59,635 nt of DNA, taken from positions 1-59,635 of the forward strand of contig DASXLL010000056.1 of the NCBI GenBank assembly GCA_036496265.1, given 5' to 3'. Shown here in pieces: positions 16,922-25,491 of the stretch. Position numbers and translations under genes: made by a program. The notes under the pieces were generated by a model, which had not been told where the DNA came from, did not search any database, and saw only the letters and a list, made by a program, of their open reading frames with translations. This stretch comes from CAYLLN01 sp036496265 (GTDB taxonomy: Bacteria; Planctomycetota; Planctomycetia; Pirellulales; Pirellulaceae). Each line of letters begins with the position of its first letter. The first letter of the stretch is position 1.

Positions 16922-19853
16922 CGCTCCGAGTCATTTATTAGCCGGGACCAAACCTGGTCCCGGAATTTGCCGCGCAAGATGGCGTTGCCGTGCTCCGGAA
17001 GCAAGTTTGCTTCCGGCTATTGCAATCGTGATCGTTTGTTTTTGCGCACACGACTCAATCGCCAAAGAACCCTTCATCGAATTTCTCCGCGCCCTCCAAA
17101 GCCGCGGCTACGGCGAGCAAGCCCTCGCGTATGTCGATTCCGTCGCCACTCGCCCCGATCTGCCGCCCGAGCTGAAAGACACGCTCGACTTGGAGCGCAG
17201 CAAATCGCTCCGCATCGCCGCCAATGAGACCGGCGACCGCCAAATCCGCACGGCCCGCCTCACCGAATCCAAACGCTTCGCCGAAAAATTCTTAAAGGAA
17301 AACCCAGCCAATCCCGCCGGCGGCTCATTGCTACTGTCCGACGCCGATGAATCACTCGCTCGCGGCGAGCAATGGCTGAACCAGGCTAAGGGCAGCCAAG
17401 ACAAAGACGTCCAAGCCCGCGCCTTCCGCGAAGCCCGCGCCGCCTTCACCGCAGCCCACAGCCAGTTCGAAGTCGCCGCCAAGCGCCTCAAAGAACGCGT
17501 CGATTCCCTTCCTAAGCCGCCGGAGGGCGAAAAGCCCGACGAAGCCGCCGCCCAAAAACGCGCCGAGCTCACCCTTCCTTGGGTCGAAGCCCGCGCCAAG
17601 CTCGCCCTCAGCGATTACCTGCTTTCCCAAACGATTGTCGAACCCGCGAGTCCTGAGCGAAAGAAGCTGCTCCAGCAAGCCGGCAAAGAATTCGACGCCA
17701 TCTTCAATGAATACCGCCGCTGGCAAATCGGCGTCCTGGCTCACCTTTGGCACGGCAAAACCCTCGACGAGCTCGGCGACACGCTCGGCGCCATGGAAGC
17801 CTACGACGAAGTGCTCAGCGCCGAACCAGACGACAAAGCCGACCTCAGCCTGGCCTCACTTTTCGGGCAAGCTCAGCTCTTTCACCTCCAGCTCCGCGCC
17901 AAAAAGGGCGATCTGCCCAGCGCCATCATCAAAGACGCCGAATTATGGCAAGCGGATCACAAAAAATGGGCCAACACGTCGGCTTACCAAGCGATCGCCC
18001 TCGAGATAGTTCGCGCGCGTCTTAAGTTTCTCGAAAGCCTTAAAAGTTCAGAGCGAACCAAGGGCCTCCGTGAATGCGTCGTCGTTTTGAACACCATTCT
18101 TAAAGTCGAATCCGAGGTTCGCCAGCAAGCCTTGCTCCTGCGCCGCGGGATTTTCGGCAAATTGGGCACCAGCGCCGCCTCGCAGTCCGAAGCCCTGGCC
18201 TTCGGTGACGAAGCCGCCGCCGACCGCAACTGGACGGAAGCCGCATCGTATTACGAGCAATCCCTCGAGCAAGCCGTCAAAGCCAAAGACGCCAGCGGCC
18301 AGGAAACGATCAAACAGCGCCTCGCCCAGGTCCTCTATCGCCAGGCCGGCGACCAATACAGTTTGCACAACCTGGAAAAGACGCTCGCGCTTTGCGGCAA
18401 GCTCGTCCGCGACTACCCCGAAAATCCGCTCGCCGAAGACGCCTCCGCCCTCGCCATCGCCGCGGCCCTCGGTGAATACTCCGAAGCCGCGAAAGACGCC
18501 AAGCCAGCCGCGCTCGCCCGTCTCGAAAAGGTCACCGGCTTCGCTCTCAACCGCTGGCCCACAAACCCGGTCGCTGACGACGCCCGGATGGCTCTCGCTC
18601 AGGTCGCCTTGCAGAACAACGACTATCCCACCGCCGAAAAACGTCTCGCCGAAGTCAACGCTCAATCCAGCAGTTACTCCAAAGCTCTTCACATCCTCGG
18701 CAGGGTCCGTTGGAGCCAATACTTAACCTCGAAAAAGGCTCCGGACGCCAAAGATCGCGCCGAGGAAATACAAAAGCTCCGCGACGAAACCATTGCTCAG
18801 CTCACAACCAGCCTCACCCGTCAGCAAGCCGCCTGGCAATCGACCAGCGAACCCATGCCGCCGGCCCTCTTCGATACCCAATTGCTGATGGCCGAGATCA
18901 ACCTCGAAGGCGAGCAATTTTCCGCAGCCGCGACGCTCTTCGCTCCGCTCATCCAAGCCCTCAAATCGTCAAGCAGTCCATCGATCGACAGAAGTGGCCA
19001 GCGAGCCCTCATCGGCGCGATTCGCGCCTGGCTTATCACTGGCGACGTGAAATCCGCCGCCGATGCCGCCGACATCCTCATCAAAGCCAGCCCCGACGAA
19101 CCACAACCCAATAGCTTCCTCGTCGAACTGGCCAGACTTGTCGGCCAGCAAGCCGCCAAAGCCGCGCCAGCACCCGAAACTTCGGGTCAGCTCACGCTCG
19201 CCGGCCCGACCGACCCGCTCCACGCCCTGCAACTACGCCTGATCGACTCCCTTATCACTCGCAAAGCCCTCACCATCCCGCAGCTCATCTACCTCGGCGA
19301 CGCCTGCGTCCAAGTCGGCTACAGCGACAAAGCCCGCGCAATTTATCAGCAAGTGCTGTCCAACGTGGACAAAGACCCCTCCGCCAAAGCCTCCGCCGGC
19401 GCGGCCCTCACCGGCATCCGCGCCCGCTTCGCCGGCATCCTCCGCAGCGAAGGCAAGCTCGACGAAGCCCTCACGCAAATCAACGCCCTCCTCAAGGAGT
19501 ATCCCACGGCTCTCGAGCCACTCATGGAAAAAGGCTACATCCTGCAAACCCTCGCCGAGCGTGACCCCAAAAACCCCAAACGCTACGACGATTGCATCCG
19601 CCACTGGACCGAATTTCGCGTTGGCCTCGGCCGCATGAAGCCCCGCCCGCCCGAATACTACGACGCCCTCTACAACGCCGCCCTCTGCCTCGTCCGCCAA
19701 TCCAAAGTCACCGGCGACAAGAAAAAAGCCGCGCAAGCCGAGCAACTCCTTAAATCTCAACTCACGCTCACGCCCAACCTCAACGGTCCCGAAACCGTTA
19801 AAAAATTCGAATCCCTCCTCCAACAAGCCCGCTCCCTCCGCGAAGCCTCTTAA
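16890..19853 (+). CDS. Large TPR-rich exported protein (cluster A)
   Basis: Up to 987 residues, almost wholly alpha-helical with many tetratricopeptide-like repeats (for example LGDTLGAMEAYDEVLSAEPDD and YSDKARAIYQQVLSNVDKD). The ATG at 16890 overlaps the previous gene by 32 bp, but then translation runs through a REP-like doublet (16941-17016) before reaching a signal-peptide-like segment AIAIVIVCFCAH near residue 45. A GTG at 17028 would start right before that segment; neither has a good ribosome binding site. The protein is probably periplasmic and may scaffold the envelope complex encoded by this cluster. The start remains uncertain; the family assignment is sure. Confidence 0.82.
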   Translation: MPPRKLKTRSSAPSHLLAGTKPGPGICRARWRCRAPEASLLPAIAIVIVCFCAHDSIAKEPFIEFLRALQSRGYGEQALAYVDSVATRPDLPPELKDTLDLERSKSLRIAANETGDRQIRTARLTESKRFAEKFLKENPANPAGGSLLLSDADESLARGEQWLNQAKGSQDKDVQARAFREARAAFTAAHSQFEVAAKRLKERVDSLPKPPEGEKPDEAAAQKRAELTLPWVEARAKLALSDYLLSQTIVEPASPERKKLLQQAGKEFDAIFNEYRRWQIGVLAHLWHGKTLDELGDTLGAMEAYDEVLSAEPDDKADLSLASLFGQAQLFHLQLRAKKGDLPSAIIKDAELWQADHKKWANTSAYQAIALEIVRARLKFLESLKSSERTKGLRECVVVLNTILKVESEVRQQALLLRRGIFGKLGTSAASQSEALAFGDEAAADRNWTEAASYYEQSLEQAVKAKDASGQETIKQRLAQVLYRQAGDQYSLHNLEKTLALCGKLVRDYPENPLAEDASALAIAAALGEYSEAAKDAKPAALARLEKVTGFALNRWPTNPVADDARMALAQVALQNNDYPTAEKRLAEVNAQSSSYSKALHILGRVRWSQYLTSKKAPDAKDRAEEIQKLRDETIAQLTTSLTRQQAAWQSTSEPMPPALFDTQLLMAEINLEGEQFSAAATLFAPLIQALKSSSSPSIDRSGQRALIGAIRAWLITGDVKSAADAADILIKASPDEPQPNSFLVELARLVGQQAAKAAPAPETSGQLTLAGPTDPLHALQLRLIDSLITRKALTIPQLIYLGDACVQVGYSDKARAIYQQVLSNVDKDPSAKASAGAALTGIRARFAGILRSEGKLDEALTQINALLKEYPTALEPLMEKGYILQTLAERDPKNPKRYDDCIRHWTEFRVGLGRMKPRPPEYYDALYNAALCLVRQSKVTGDKKKAAQAEQLLKSQLTLTPNLNGPETVKKFESLLQQARSLREAS
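16941..17016. repeat. REP doublet, family R2
   Basis: Two related palindromes in opposite orientation: one at 16941-16964 of the form GCCGGGACC-AAACCT-GGTCCCGG, and one at 16995-17016 (CCGGAAGC-AAGTTT-GCTTCCGG) whose reverse complement matches the first. A single copy with a decayed partner occurs at 54561-54640. It lies at the 5' end of the TPR gene, in the uncertain N-terminal extension. Confidence 0.75.
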
Positions 19854-19857
19854 CAAT

Positions 19858-19898
19858 CGTAGGGTGGGACCAGCGAGCGCAGCTCGCGCCGGCCCACC
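19858..19898. repeat. REP-like palindrome, family R1 copy 2
   Basis: Nearly the same sequence as 2338-2378, starting CGTAGGGTGGGAC with inner arms GCGAGC/GCTCGC, just after the TPR gene stop. Confidence 0.75.
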
Positions 19899-19913
19899 AG
19901 CGCTGAATTTCAA

Positions 19914-20052
19914 AATCCGAAGCACGAAGCACGAAACAAATTCCAAGCACGAATTTCAAATGCCAGAAACGCGAGCAATTTGTTTGAAGCATTTTGATTT
20001 CCTGCATTTGAATTTGTTTCGGATTTCGGATTTTGTGCTTCGTGCTTTGCCA
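19914..20052. repeat. Inverted pair of heptamer tandem repeats at the VWA gene start
   Basis: Left arm from 19914: AATCCGA, AGCACGA, AGCACGA, AACAAAT. Right arm 20018-20052: TTCGGAT, TTCGGAT, TTTGTGC, TTCGTGC, TTTGCCA. The arms are approximate reverse complements, so the whole can fold into a hairpin. The VWA start codon (19960) lies in the loop and the right arm encodes part of its signal peptide. Confidence 0.8.
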
Positions 20053-20634
20053 TTAACCCTCCTCCTTGTTCTCGCTCCAAAAGGCTCCCTCGCTGACGAC
20101 CGCACGTCCGAAACCCAAGTCTTTGGCATCACGGCTCGCGGCAGCAGTTTTGTTTATGTCTTCGACCGCTCGCTCAGTATGCAAGGCCCGGCTCTCGCCG
20201 CCGCCAAGCGCGAGCTGCTCTCCAGCCTCGGTCACCTGAAGCCCGTCCAGCAATTTCAAATTATCTTCTACAACGAAAAGCCGAAGATGATGCCCTCGCC
20301 GCAGCTCCTCTTCGCCGACGACAACGGCCTTCGCCAGGCCGCATCGTTCGTCGGCAGCATCACCGCCTCCGGGGGCACCGACCACGTCCAAGCCCTGGAA
20401 CTCGCCCTCCGCCTCCAACCCGATGTCATCTTCCTCCTTACCGACGCCGACGAGCCACCGCTTTCCGCCCGCGATCTGAACGCCATTCACCAGAAAAGCA
20501 CCGCCATCATCAACGTCATTGAATTCAAAACCGGCTCCGCGGCCGCCAAACGCAGCTCCCTCCGCCAACTAGCCGACCAAAACCGCGGCGAATATAAAGC
20601 GATCGACACCAATTCGTTGAACGCTGCAAAATGA
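19960..20634 (+). CDS. VWA-domain protein (cluster A)
   Basis: About 224 residues from ATG 19960. After a hydrophobic leader (FVLRALPLTLLLVLAPKGSLA) comes a von Willebrand A domain: FVYVFDRSLSM holds the DxSxS metal-ion-dependent adhesion site, GGTDHVQAL the distal Thr, and FLLTDADEP the second Asp. The leader is encoded partly by a heptamer repeat, which also contains the start codon, so the gene may have acquired a new 5' end. The stop overlaps the permease start by 4 bp (ATGA). It is likely a periplasmic or surface adaptor for the TPR and toroid proteins, as VWA-TPR pairs often work together (inference). Confidence 0.85.
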   Translation: MPETRAICLKHFDFLHLNLFRISDFVLRALPLTLLLVLAPKGSLADDRTSETQVFGITARGSSFVYVFDRSLSMQGPALAAAKRELLSSLGHLKPVQQFQIIFYNEKPKMMPSPQLLFADDNGLRQAASFVGSITASGGTDHVQALELALRLQPDVIFLLTDADEPPLSARDLNAIHQKSTAIINVIEFKTGSAAAKRSSLRQLADQNRGEYKAIDTNSLNAAK

Positions 20635-22115
20635 CCGCCGCCGACCAAGCTACCTTCTCCGACCACGTCGCATCCGCCGTCCCCGCCTTCCAGCGCCGCA
20701 TCGGCCTCTTCGACGCCACCATGCTCGTCGCCGGCGCGATGATCGGCTCCGGCATCTTCATCGTCTCGGCCGACATCGCTCGCGACGTCGGTTCCTCCGG
20801 CTGGCTCCTCGCCGTCTGGGCCCTCGCCGGCGCGATCACGATCCTGGGCGCTCTCAGCTATGCCGAGCTCGCCGCCATGATGCCCCACGCCGGCGGCCAA
20901 TATATCTACCTCCGCGAAGCCTACGGCCCGCTGTGGGGCTTCCTCTACGGCTGGACCCTGTTCCTCGTCATCCAAACCGGCACCATCGCCGCCGTCGCCG
21001 TTGCCTTCGCCAAATTCCTCGGCGTCCTCATCCCCGTACTCGGCACCAACTCCTATCTGCTCTCACTCGGCGACTTCAAAATCTCCGCCGGCCAATGCGT
21101 CGCCGCTGCGATGATTGCCGGGCTGACTTTGGTCAACTGCCGCGGCGTCAGCGCCGGCACCTGGATTCAAAACATCTTCACCGTCGCCAAGACCCTCGCC
21201 CTCATTGTCCTCATCGTGGTTGGCCTCTGGTTCGCCGCCGACAGCGAAACGATCCGCGCTAATTGGCAAGAACCCTGGGCCGGCATCTACGACACGGCCC
21301 GCTACGAGACAATCGCGCAAACCCTCACCGCGAAACCTTGGCTCTCCGCGCTCATGGTCGCCGGCGGAGCGATGGTCGGCGCTCTTTTCTCGGCCGATGC
21401 CTGGCACAACGTCACTTTCACCGCCGGCGAAACCATCAATCCGCAGCGCAACCTCCCGCTCAGCATGGTCCTCGGCGTCGGCCTCGTCATTGGCCTCTAT
21501 CTGCTCGCCAACGTCGCCTACCTCCGCGCCCTGCCGCTCCATGGCTCAGACAGCGGCATCACGCCGATCGAGCGCGGCATCGACCATGCCAAAGACGACC
21601 GCGTCGGAACCGCCGTCCTCGAAAAAATTGCCCCGCGCTATGGAGCGCCGCTCATGGCGATTGCGATCATGATCTCCACCTTCGGCTGCCTCAACGGCCT
21701 CATCCTCATGGGCCCGCGCCTTTACTACGCCATGGCCCAGGACCGCCTCTTCTTCGCCGCCGCCGGCGAGCTCAGCTCCCGCAGCGTCCCCGCCAAGGGC
21801 CTGCTCATGCAAGGCGCCTGGTCGCTGCTGCTCGTGTTTTCCGGCACCTACAGCCAACTCCTCGACTATGTCATCTTCGCCGCCCTTCTCTTCTACGCCC
21901 TCACCGTCGCCGGCCTCTTCGTCCTTCGCCGGAACCGTCCTCAAGCCGAGCGCCCCTATCGCGCCCTCGGCTATCCCTGGCTCCCCGCCGCCTACATCCT
22001 CCTCTGCTCCCTTATCATGCTCGATCTCCTAATCGTGAAGCCGATGTTTACCTGGCCTGGCCTGGGCATCGTGCTGACCGGCGTTCCGGCCTATTTCCTA
22101 TGGCGGCGGCGCTAA
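20631..22115 (+). CDS. APC-superfamily amino-acid permease
   Basis: 494 residues with about 12 hydrophobic helices. The first helix contains MIGSGIFIVSADIARDVGSS, the glycine-rich substrate-binding signature of amino acid/polyamine/organocation transporters, closest in layout to the LAT (amino-acid exchanger) subgroup. It sits in the inner membrane. Its start overlaps the stop of the VWA gene, so it is co-translated with cluster A, though a functional link is not obvious. The downstream gap (22116-22507) separates it from the convergent cluster B. Confidence 0.9.
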   Translation: MTAADQATFSDHVASAVPAFQRRIGLFDATMLVAGAMIGSGIFIVSADIARDVGSSGWLLAVWALAGAITILGALSYAELAAMMPHAGGQYIYLREAYGPLWGFLYGWTLFLVIQTGTIAAVAVAFAKFLGVLIPVLGTNSYLLSLGDFKISAGQCVAAAMIAGLTLVNCRGVSAGTWIQNIFTVAKTLALIVLIVVGLWFAADSETIRANWQEPWAGIYDTARYETIAQTLTAKPWLSALMVAGGAMVGALFSADAWHNVTFTAGETINPQRNLPLSMVLGVGLVIGLYLLANVAYLRALPLHGSDSGITPIERGIDHAKDDRVGTAVLEKIAPRYGAPLMAIAIMISTFGCLNGLILMGPRLYYAMAQDRLFFAAAGELSSRSVPAKGLLMQGAWSLLLVFSGTYSQLLDYVIFAALLFYALTVAGLFVLRRNRPQAERPYRALGYPWLPAAYILLCSLIMLDLLIVKPMFTWPGLGIVLTGVPAYFLWRRR

Positions 22116-22507
22116 AGTTTGAAGTTTTTTCATTACGACTGGGTTTAGTGAAGGCTGTAAGTTGTTGACGTGTCGGCGGTTGTGAAATGGGATCGAATTG
22201 CCTCGGCGCTCAAGTTGAGAGGGGAAAGAAACAAAATGCGAAACGTGGCGGTAAGGGCTAATATTTCTGAAAAAACTTGTGGCGGCGAATGACGTAAATC
22301 GTGTTGCGGCTGAGTGATACGGAATCCGCAGTGGCTAATACGGCCGCTAATATTAGCGCTGGCGGAATTGGAAACGGATGGACTGTTCGGACGGCGCCAG
22401 CGCGAAGGTCGCCCCTAAGATAGATTGCAATTGGCGCGAAAAACCGGACCAAATTCTTGGCGGATTCGCGAAATTTGCGGGAAAGCGCAGAGCGGGGCGT
22501 TGCCTGC
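22116..22507. other. Convergent intergenic gap without a gene
   Basis: About 390 bases between the permease (+) and cluster B (-). I see no coding frame with support and no terminator with a T-run. It is more AT-rich in its first half and contains the small palindrome GCTAATATTAGC near 22341-22352. Confidence 0.5.
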
Positions 22508-22548
22508 GCGAATCGCGTCATCCGTGTCCATCCGCGGCTAAATCCGCG
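22508..22548. repeat. Direct repeat forming the 3' end of the cluster B EEMPAYWRL gene
   Basis: Imperfect repeats of ATCCGTG/ATCCGCG/AATCCGC type with a roughly 10-base period. On the minus strand it encodes the last residues ADLAADGHG and supplies the TGA stop. Confidence 0.55.
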
Positions 22549-23399
22549 CCATATGAATCGACCCAGCTCTCCAACCTCGCGGCGGCTTTGGGACGGACCT
22601 GCGGGAGATGATTGCGGCGGCGGATCAGCGAGGTTTGGCTCAGCAGGAAGACAAACGACGCCGCTAAGAGAATGCCAGCGCCGCCGAACCATAATTCGTT
22701 GGTCTGCGCGAATGCCGCGACCGGCGCGTTCCAACGGGTCATGCGCCCAATAATGAGGGGCGCTGCTGCTGGCAGTGTTTGAGCCGCTGAACCGGCCGCC
22801 AGGTAGCCCTGCACCTTGTAGAAGTAGCCAGAAACCATCGCTTGTTCAGTCACCGATTCGCCGACCGACATTCCCGCGGGCAACTCGGACGTGACGACGA
22901 CATAGAGCGAGCCGCGGGAATCATCGGACCAGCCCCAAACCTCGTATAGCCGTTCAATTTCGAGACTATTTGGAGGAGCCGCACATTCAGCAATCCGGCA
23001 CACATGCAAATCAATCTGCACCGGTCTCCCGCGCCACGCGTTGGGCCGATTCACCAGCTCGTTGAACGATATGCGACCAAAAGCATTCTGATCACTATCA
23101 CCTCCGGGCTGTCGCACGCTCCACCTAAGCAGTCGCCAATACGCCGGCATTTCCTCCGCACCACACTGAAGCGTCGCATCAACGATTCCTTCAAAATCCA
23201 CGCGAGCCGCGTGCCATTCTTCAGGTGAAATTCCCGAGGGTGGCCCCATTAGCCGCGGGGTGCTAGCCGCTGGATCTGTAGGACGGTCAGCGGGGGGCAG
23301 CCTGTCCTGCCGTTGCGACAAGAGCACGCCGACAACCAGCAGCGGGGCCGCCAAGAACGTCACACGCTGCAGAACATTGCGGCCACGAAAAACCAGCAT
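22518..23399 (-). CDS. Membrane-anchored protein with EEMPAYWRL motif (cluster B paralogue)
   Basis: About 293 residues from the ATG at 23399. The longer frame from 23507 would add a stretch encoded by the R5 palindrome and is unlikely. Layout matches its cluster A relative at 14286: N-terminal helix, extracytoplasmic domain containing EEMPAYWRL, RLYEVWGW, SLYVVVTSELPAGMSVG, GYFYKVQGYLAAG and APLIIGR, then a helix near the C-terminus. The last nine residues and the stop codon come from a dispersed repeat, so the native C-terminus may have been replaced. It is the last gene of cluster B, after the two exbD genes. Function unknown. Confidence 0.8.
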   Translation of the reverse strand: MLVFRGRNVLQRVTFLAAPLLVVGVLLSQRQDRLPPADRPTDPAASTPRLMGPPSGISPEEWHAARVDFEGIVDATLQCGAEEMPAYWRLLRWSVRQPGGDSDQNAFGRISFNELVNRPNAWRGRPVQIDLHVCRIAECAAPPNSLEIERLYEVWGWSDDSRGSLYVVVTSELPAGMSVGESVTEQAMVSGYFYKVQGYLAAGSAAQTLPAAAPLIIGRMTRWNAPVAAFAQTNELWFGGAGILLAASFVFLLSQTSLIRRRNHLPQVRPKAAARLESWVDSYGADLAADGHG

Positions 23400-23428
23400 C
23401 AAAGGACCTCGGCGAGTGAAATTGTCGG

Positions 23429-23472
23429 CTTTCGCTCCGCGAAAGGACGCACGCTCTTTCGCGGAGCGAAAG
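23429..23472. repeat. Palindromic repeat, family R5
   Basis: CTTTCGCTCCGCGAAAG (23429-23445) and CTTTCGCGGAGCGAAAG (23456-23472) are reverse complements, and each arm is itself nearly palindromic. It lies between exbD and the EEMPAYWRL gene of cluster B. Confidence 0.85.
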
Positions 23473-23481
23473 GCGACAGAC

Positions 23482-23952
23482 TCAGCGTTGTTCCCGCAAC
23501 TCCACAAATGTCATGTGCTCGATCAAACCATCCACCACGCCGCCAACTTGCATACACGCATCCACCACCTGCACCAAATCCTGATAATGCAGCTTCGTAT
23601 CGACCTGCATCACCAAGTTGCACCGCCCACGGCTGGCGATGGTTCGCTGCAGTTGCTGCTTCAATCCGTCCACATCGCGCACGATCGCCTGATCGACCGC
23701 CAAATCCCGGACAGCGCCGGCATCCGAAGCCAAAACCGTGACTGTGACCATTCCGCCATTGTCTTCGCGCGGCAGCATGCTCTGCGTGATCGTGCCGCTC
23801 GCCGGCAATTGGGCGGCGATCTGCGACTCGAGCGGCATGGGGCTGAACGTCAGGATGAAGAACATCAGGAGCTGAAACGCCATGTCCAGCATCGCGGCGA
23901 GATTGATCTCGACGCCTTCAGCCGATCGTCTTTTGCTCCTGCGTTTTCCCAT
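23482..23952 (-). CDS. ExbD/TolR family protein, type 2 (cluster B)
   Basis: 156 residues. A basic start (MGKRRSKRRSAEGVE) leads into INLAAMLDMAFQLLMFFILTF, the ExbD helix with its conserved Asp, then a periplasmic domain with NLVMQVDTKLHYQDLV that parallels QVDSRLHYGPLM in the cluster A type 2 protein. It is separated from the type 1 exbD by 147 bp holding an R4 repeat, and is followed by an R5 palindrome. It should pair with the ExbB at 24614. Confidence 0.91.
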   Translation of the reverse strand: MGKRRSKRRSAEGVEINLAAMLDMAFQLLMFFILTFSPMPLESQIAAQLPASGTITQSMLPREDNGGMVTVTVLASDAGAVRDLAVDQAIVRDVDGLKQQLQRTIASRGRCNLVMQVDTKLHYQDLVQVVDACMQVGGVVDGLIEHMTFVELREQR

Positions 23953-24011
23953 GACGAAACTCTATGACTCTCCAGGTGAAACGCGTCGAATAATCTAAGT
24001 AACATACAAAG

Positions 24012-24067
24012 CGCGAAGAGTAAGCGAGGGATTATGAGTTTCCCTCGCTTACGCTTCGGGTTAGTGT
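24012..24067. repeat. Inverted repeat, family R4 (CGAAGCGTAAGCGAGGGA), cluster B copy
   Basis: Left arm GCGAAGAGTAAGCGAGGGA, right arm beginning TCCCTCGCTTACGCTTCGGG, 9-base loop, in the gap between the two exbD genes. Another inverted pair is at 46726-46794 and four direct copies are at 57022-57180. Confidence 0.85.
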
Positions 24068-24099
24068 AAGCCTCAATGCATGTTCGCGTGGTGCAAAAA

Positions 24100-24576
24100 T
24101 CACTCCGATTCGGCTTCCAGCACCTTGAACGTCACATTCCGAAAACCATGCGCTTTGCAAGCGGCTAAAATCCGATTCATTTCACCGAACGAAGTCGCTC
24201 GATCCGCCCGAATGACCGCGGCCAGCGCCAAATCGGCGTCCAGCGAACCTGCTTCGCGTCCTACTGAGCCGTCCGTGACAGCCGCCTTCCGCAAATGAAC
24301 CGCTTCCTCCGACAAAAACTTCTCCAGATCACAAGCCTCGCCAAACACCCGCAAATTTCCGTTCGCATCGATATTCAGCACTGCGAAATTGCGTTCGCTC
24401 TCGCCTTGCTTCGGCTGTGCCGATCCGACGACCGGTAGCCGCACGCTCGTGTCGATCGCCGCGGTCTTGAAACTGATCACGAGCATAAAAAACGTGATCA
24501 ACTGGAAAACCATGTCCAGAATCGGCGTCAAGTTCGGCTCGGCCGACAAGCCGGACCGTCCTCGTTGTTTTCGCAT
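24100..24576 (-). CDS. ExbD/TolR family protein, type 1 (cluster B)
   Basis: 158 residues. EPNLTPILDMVFQLITFFMLVISFKTAAID is nearly the same as in the cluster A type 1 ExbD at 13026, including the conserved membrane Asp. The periplasmic domain follows (RLPVVGSAQPKQ, then VIRADRATSFGEMNRILAACKAHGFRN). It lies 37 bp after exbB, so the two are co-transcribed. Role: stator peptide of the proton channel. Confidence 0.92.
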   Translation of the reverse strand: MRKQRGRSGLSAEPNLTPILDMVFQLITFFMLVISFKTAAIDTSVRLPVVGSAQPKQGESERNFAVLNIDANGNLRVFGEACDLEKFLSEEAVHLRKAAVTDGSVGREAGSLDADLALAAVIRADRATSFGEMNRILAACKAHGFRNVTFKVLEAESE

Positions 24577-24613
24577 GGCCAGCTACGCTCCGTTGGCTCG
24601 GGTAACGGTTTCG

Positions 24614-25435
24614 CTAAGCCGCCGCGGCTCTCGGGGTCGAAGTGGTCGCCGTCGTTGCCGCTGCCGACCGCTGACGAATCGTGTTGGCAAAGTGAACCAG
24701 TAGCGTATCCGCCTTCAGCATCGTTCCGACGGAGATCGACGAGACGCGATTGCGATACACGGCAAAGAAATAAATTGCCGGCACCGACAATGCCACGCCT
24801 TCAAACGTCAGCAAGAGTGCTTCGGAAATGCCACCGGCCACCGCACTCGTCCGCAGTTGCGCCTCGGAGACCGCGATGACGCTAAAGCTGGCGATCATGC
24901 CTTTGAGCGTGCCAATCAGACCGATCATCGGCCCAATCGAACCGAGCACCGCCAACATACTGATCCGATTTTCCATCTCCACCGCTTCAGCCTCGCCGTG
25001 TCGCTCCATGTAATCCCGGGCATGCGCCAAGCCATTGGGAAGCTCGACCAGTCCAAGCGTCAGCACGCGACACAAAAATGAGTCGTTCGACCGCACATAG
25101 CTGATGACGCCTTTGTGGTCGTTCTGCTCCAGCAGTTCTTGAACGCTCGTCAATTGCTCGGGCGGCGCAGCCACATCGGGATGCAGCGACGTGTTGAGGC
25201 GAACAACCGTAAAAACCATGTACAAGGCCAGCACGAGAATGAACAAGCCGATCACACCGGAAGAACGAAGAAACCAGCCCAGATAGGACTGCACCTGCTT
25301 GCTGTATTCCGCAGTGCCGGCTGGCGCTGTCTGCGCGCCGGCGGCGGGCCGATCCTGGGCAACTGCCACGTTGGTCAACGCAGCGCCAGCCGCGATCAGC
25401 ACGATCAAGCAAACGCCAAGTCTCAATGCGTTCAT
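24614..25435 (-). CDS. MotA/TolQ/ExbB proton channel subunit (cluster B)
   Basis: About 273 residues. I chose the ATG at 25435, seven bases after an AGGAG ribosome binding site, over the longer frame from 25495. It has a signal-like helix, then SGVIGLFILVLALYM, a cytoplasmic domain, MLAVLGSIGPMIGLIGTLKG, and GISEALLLTFEGVALSVPAI. The essential-type Glu (SEAL) and Thr are present, as is the extra pore-helix Glu (TFEG) also seen in cluster A. Near-identity in this helix to the protein at 12159 shows the clusters are paralogous. Confidence 0.93.
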   Translation of the reverse strand: MNALRLGVCLIVLIAAGAALTNVAVAQDRPAAGAQTAPAGTAEYSKQVQSYLGWFLRSSGVIGLFILVLALYMVFTVVRLNTSLHPDVAAPPEQLTSVQELLEQNDHKGVISYVRSNDSFLCRVLTLGLVELPNGLAHARDYMERHGEAEAVEMENRISMLAVLGSIGPMIGLIGTLKGMIASFSVIAVSEAQLRTSAVAGGISEALLLTFEGVALSVPAIYFFAVYRNRVSSISVGTMLKADTLLVHFANTIRQRSAAATTATTSTPRAAAA

Positions 25436-25491
25436 CCAAAAACTCCTAACTTCCGGTCTCGGTACCGCGGATGCTTCAAGAACATGGCGAC

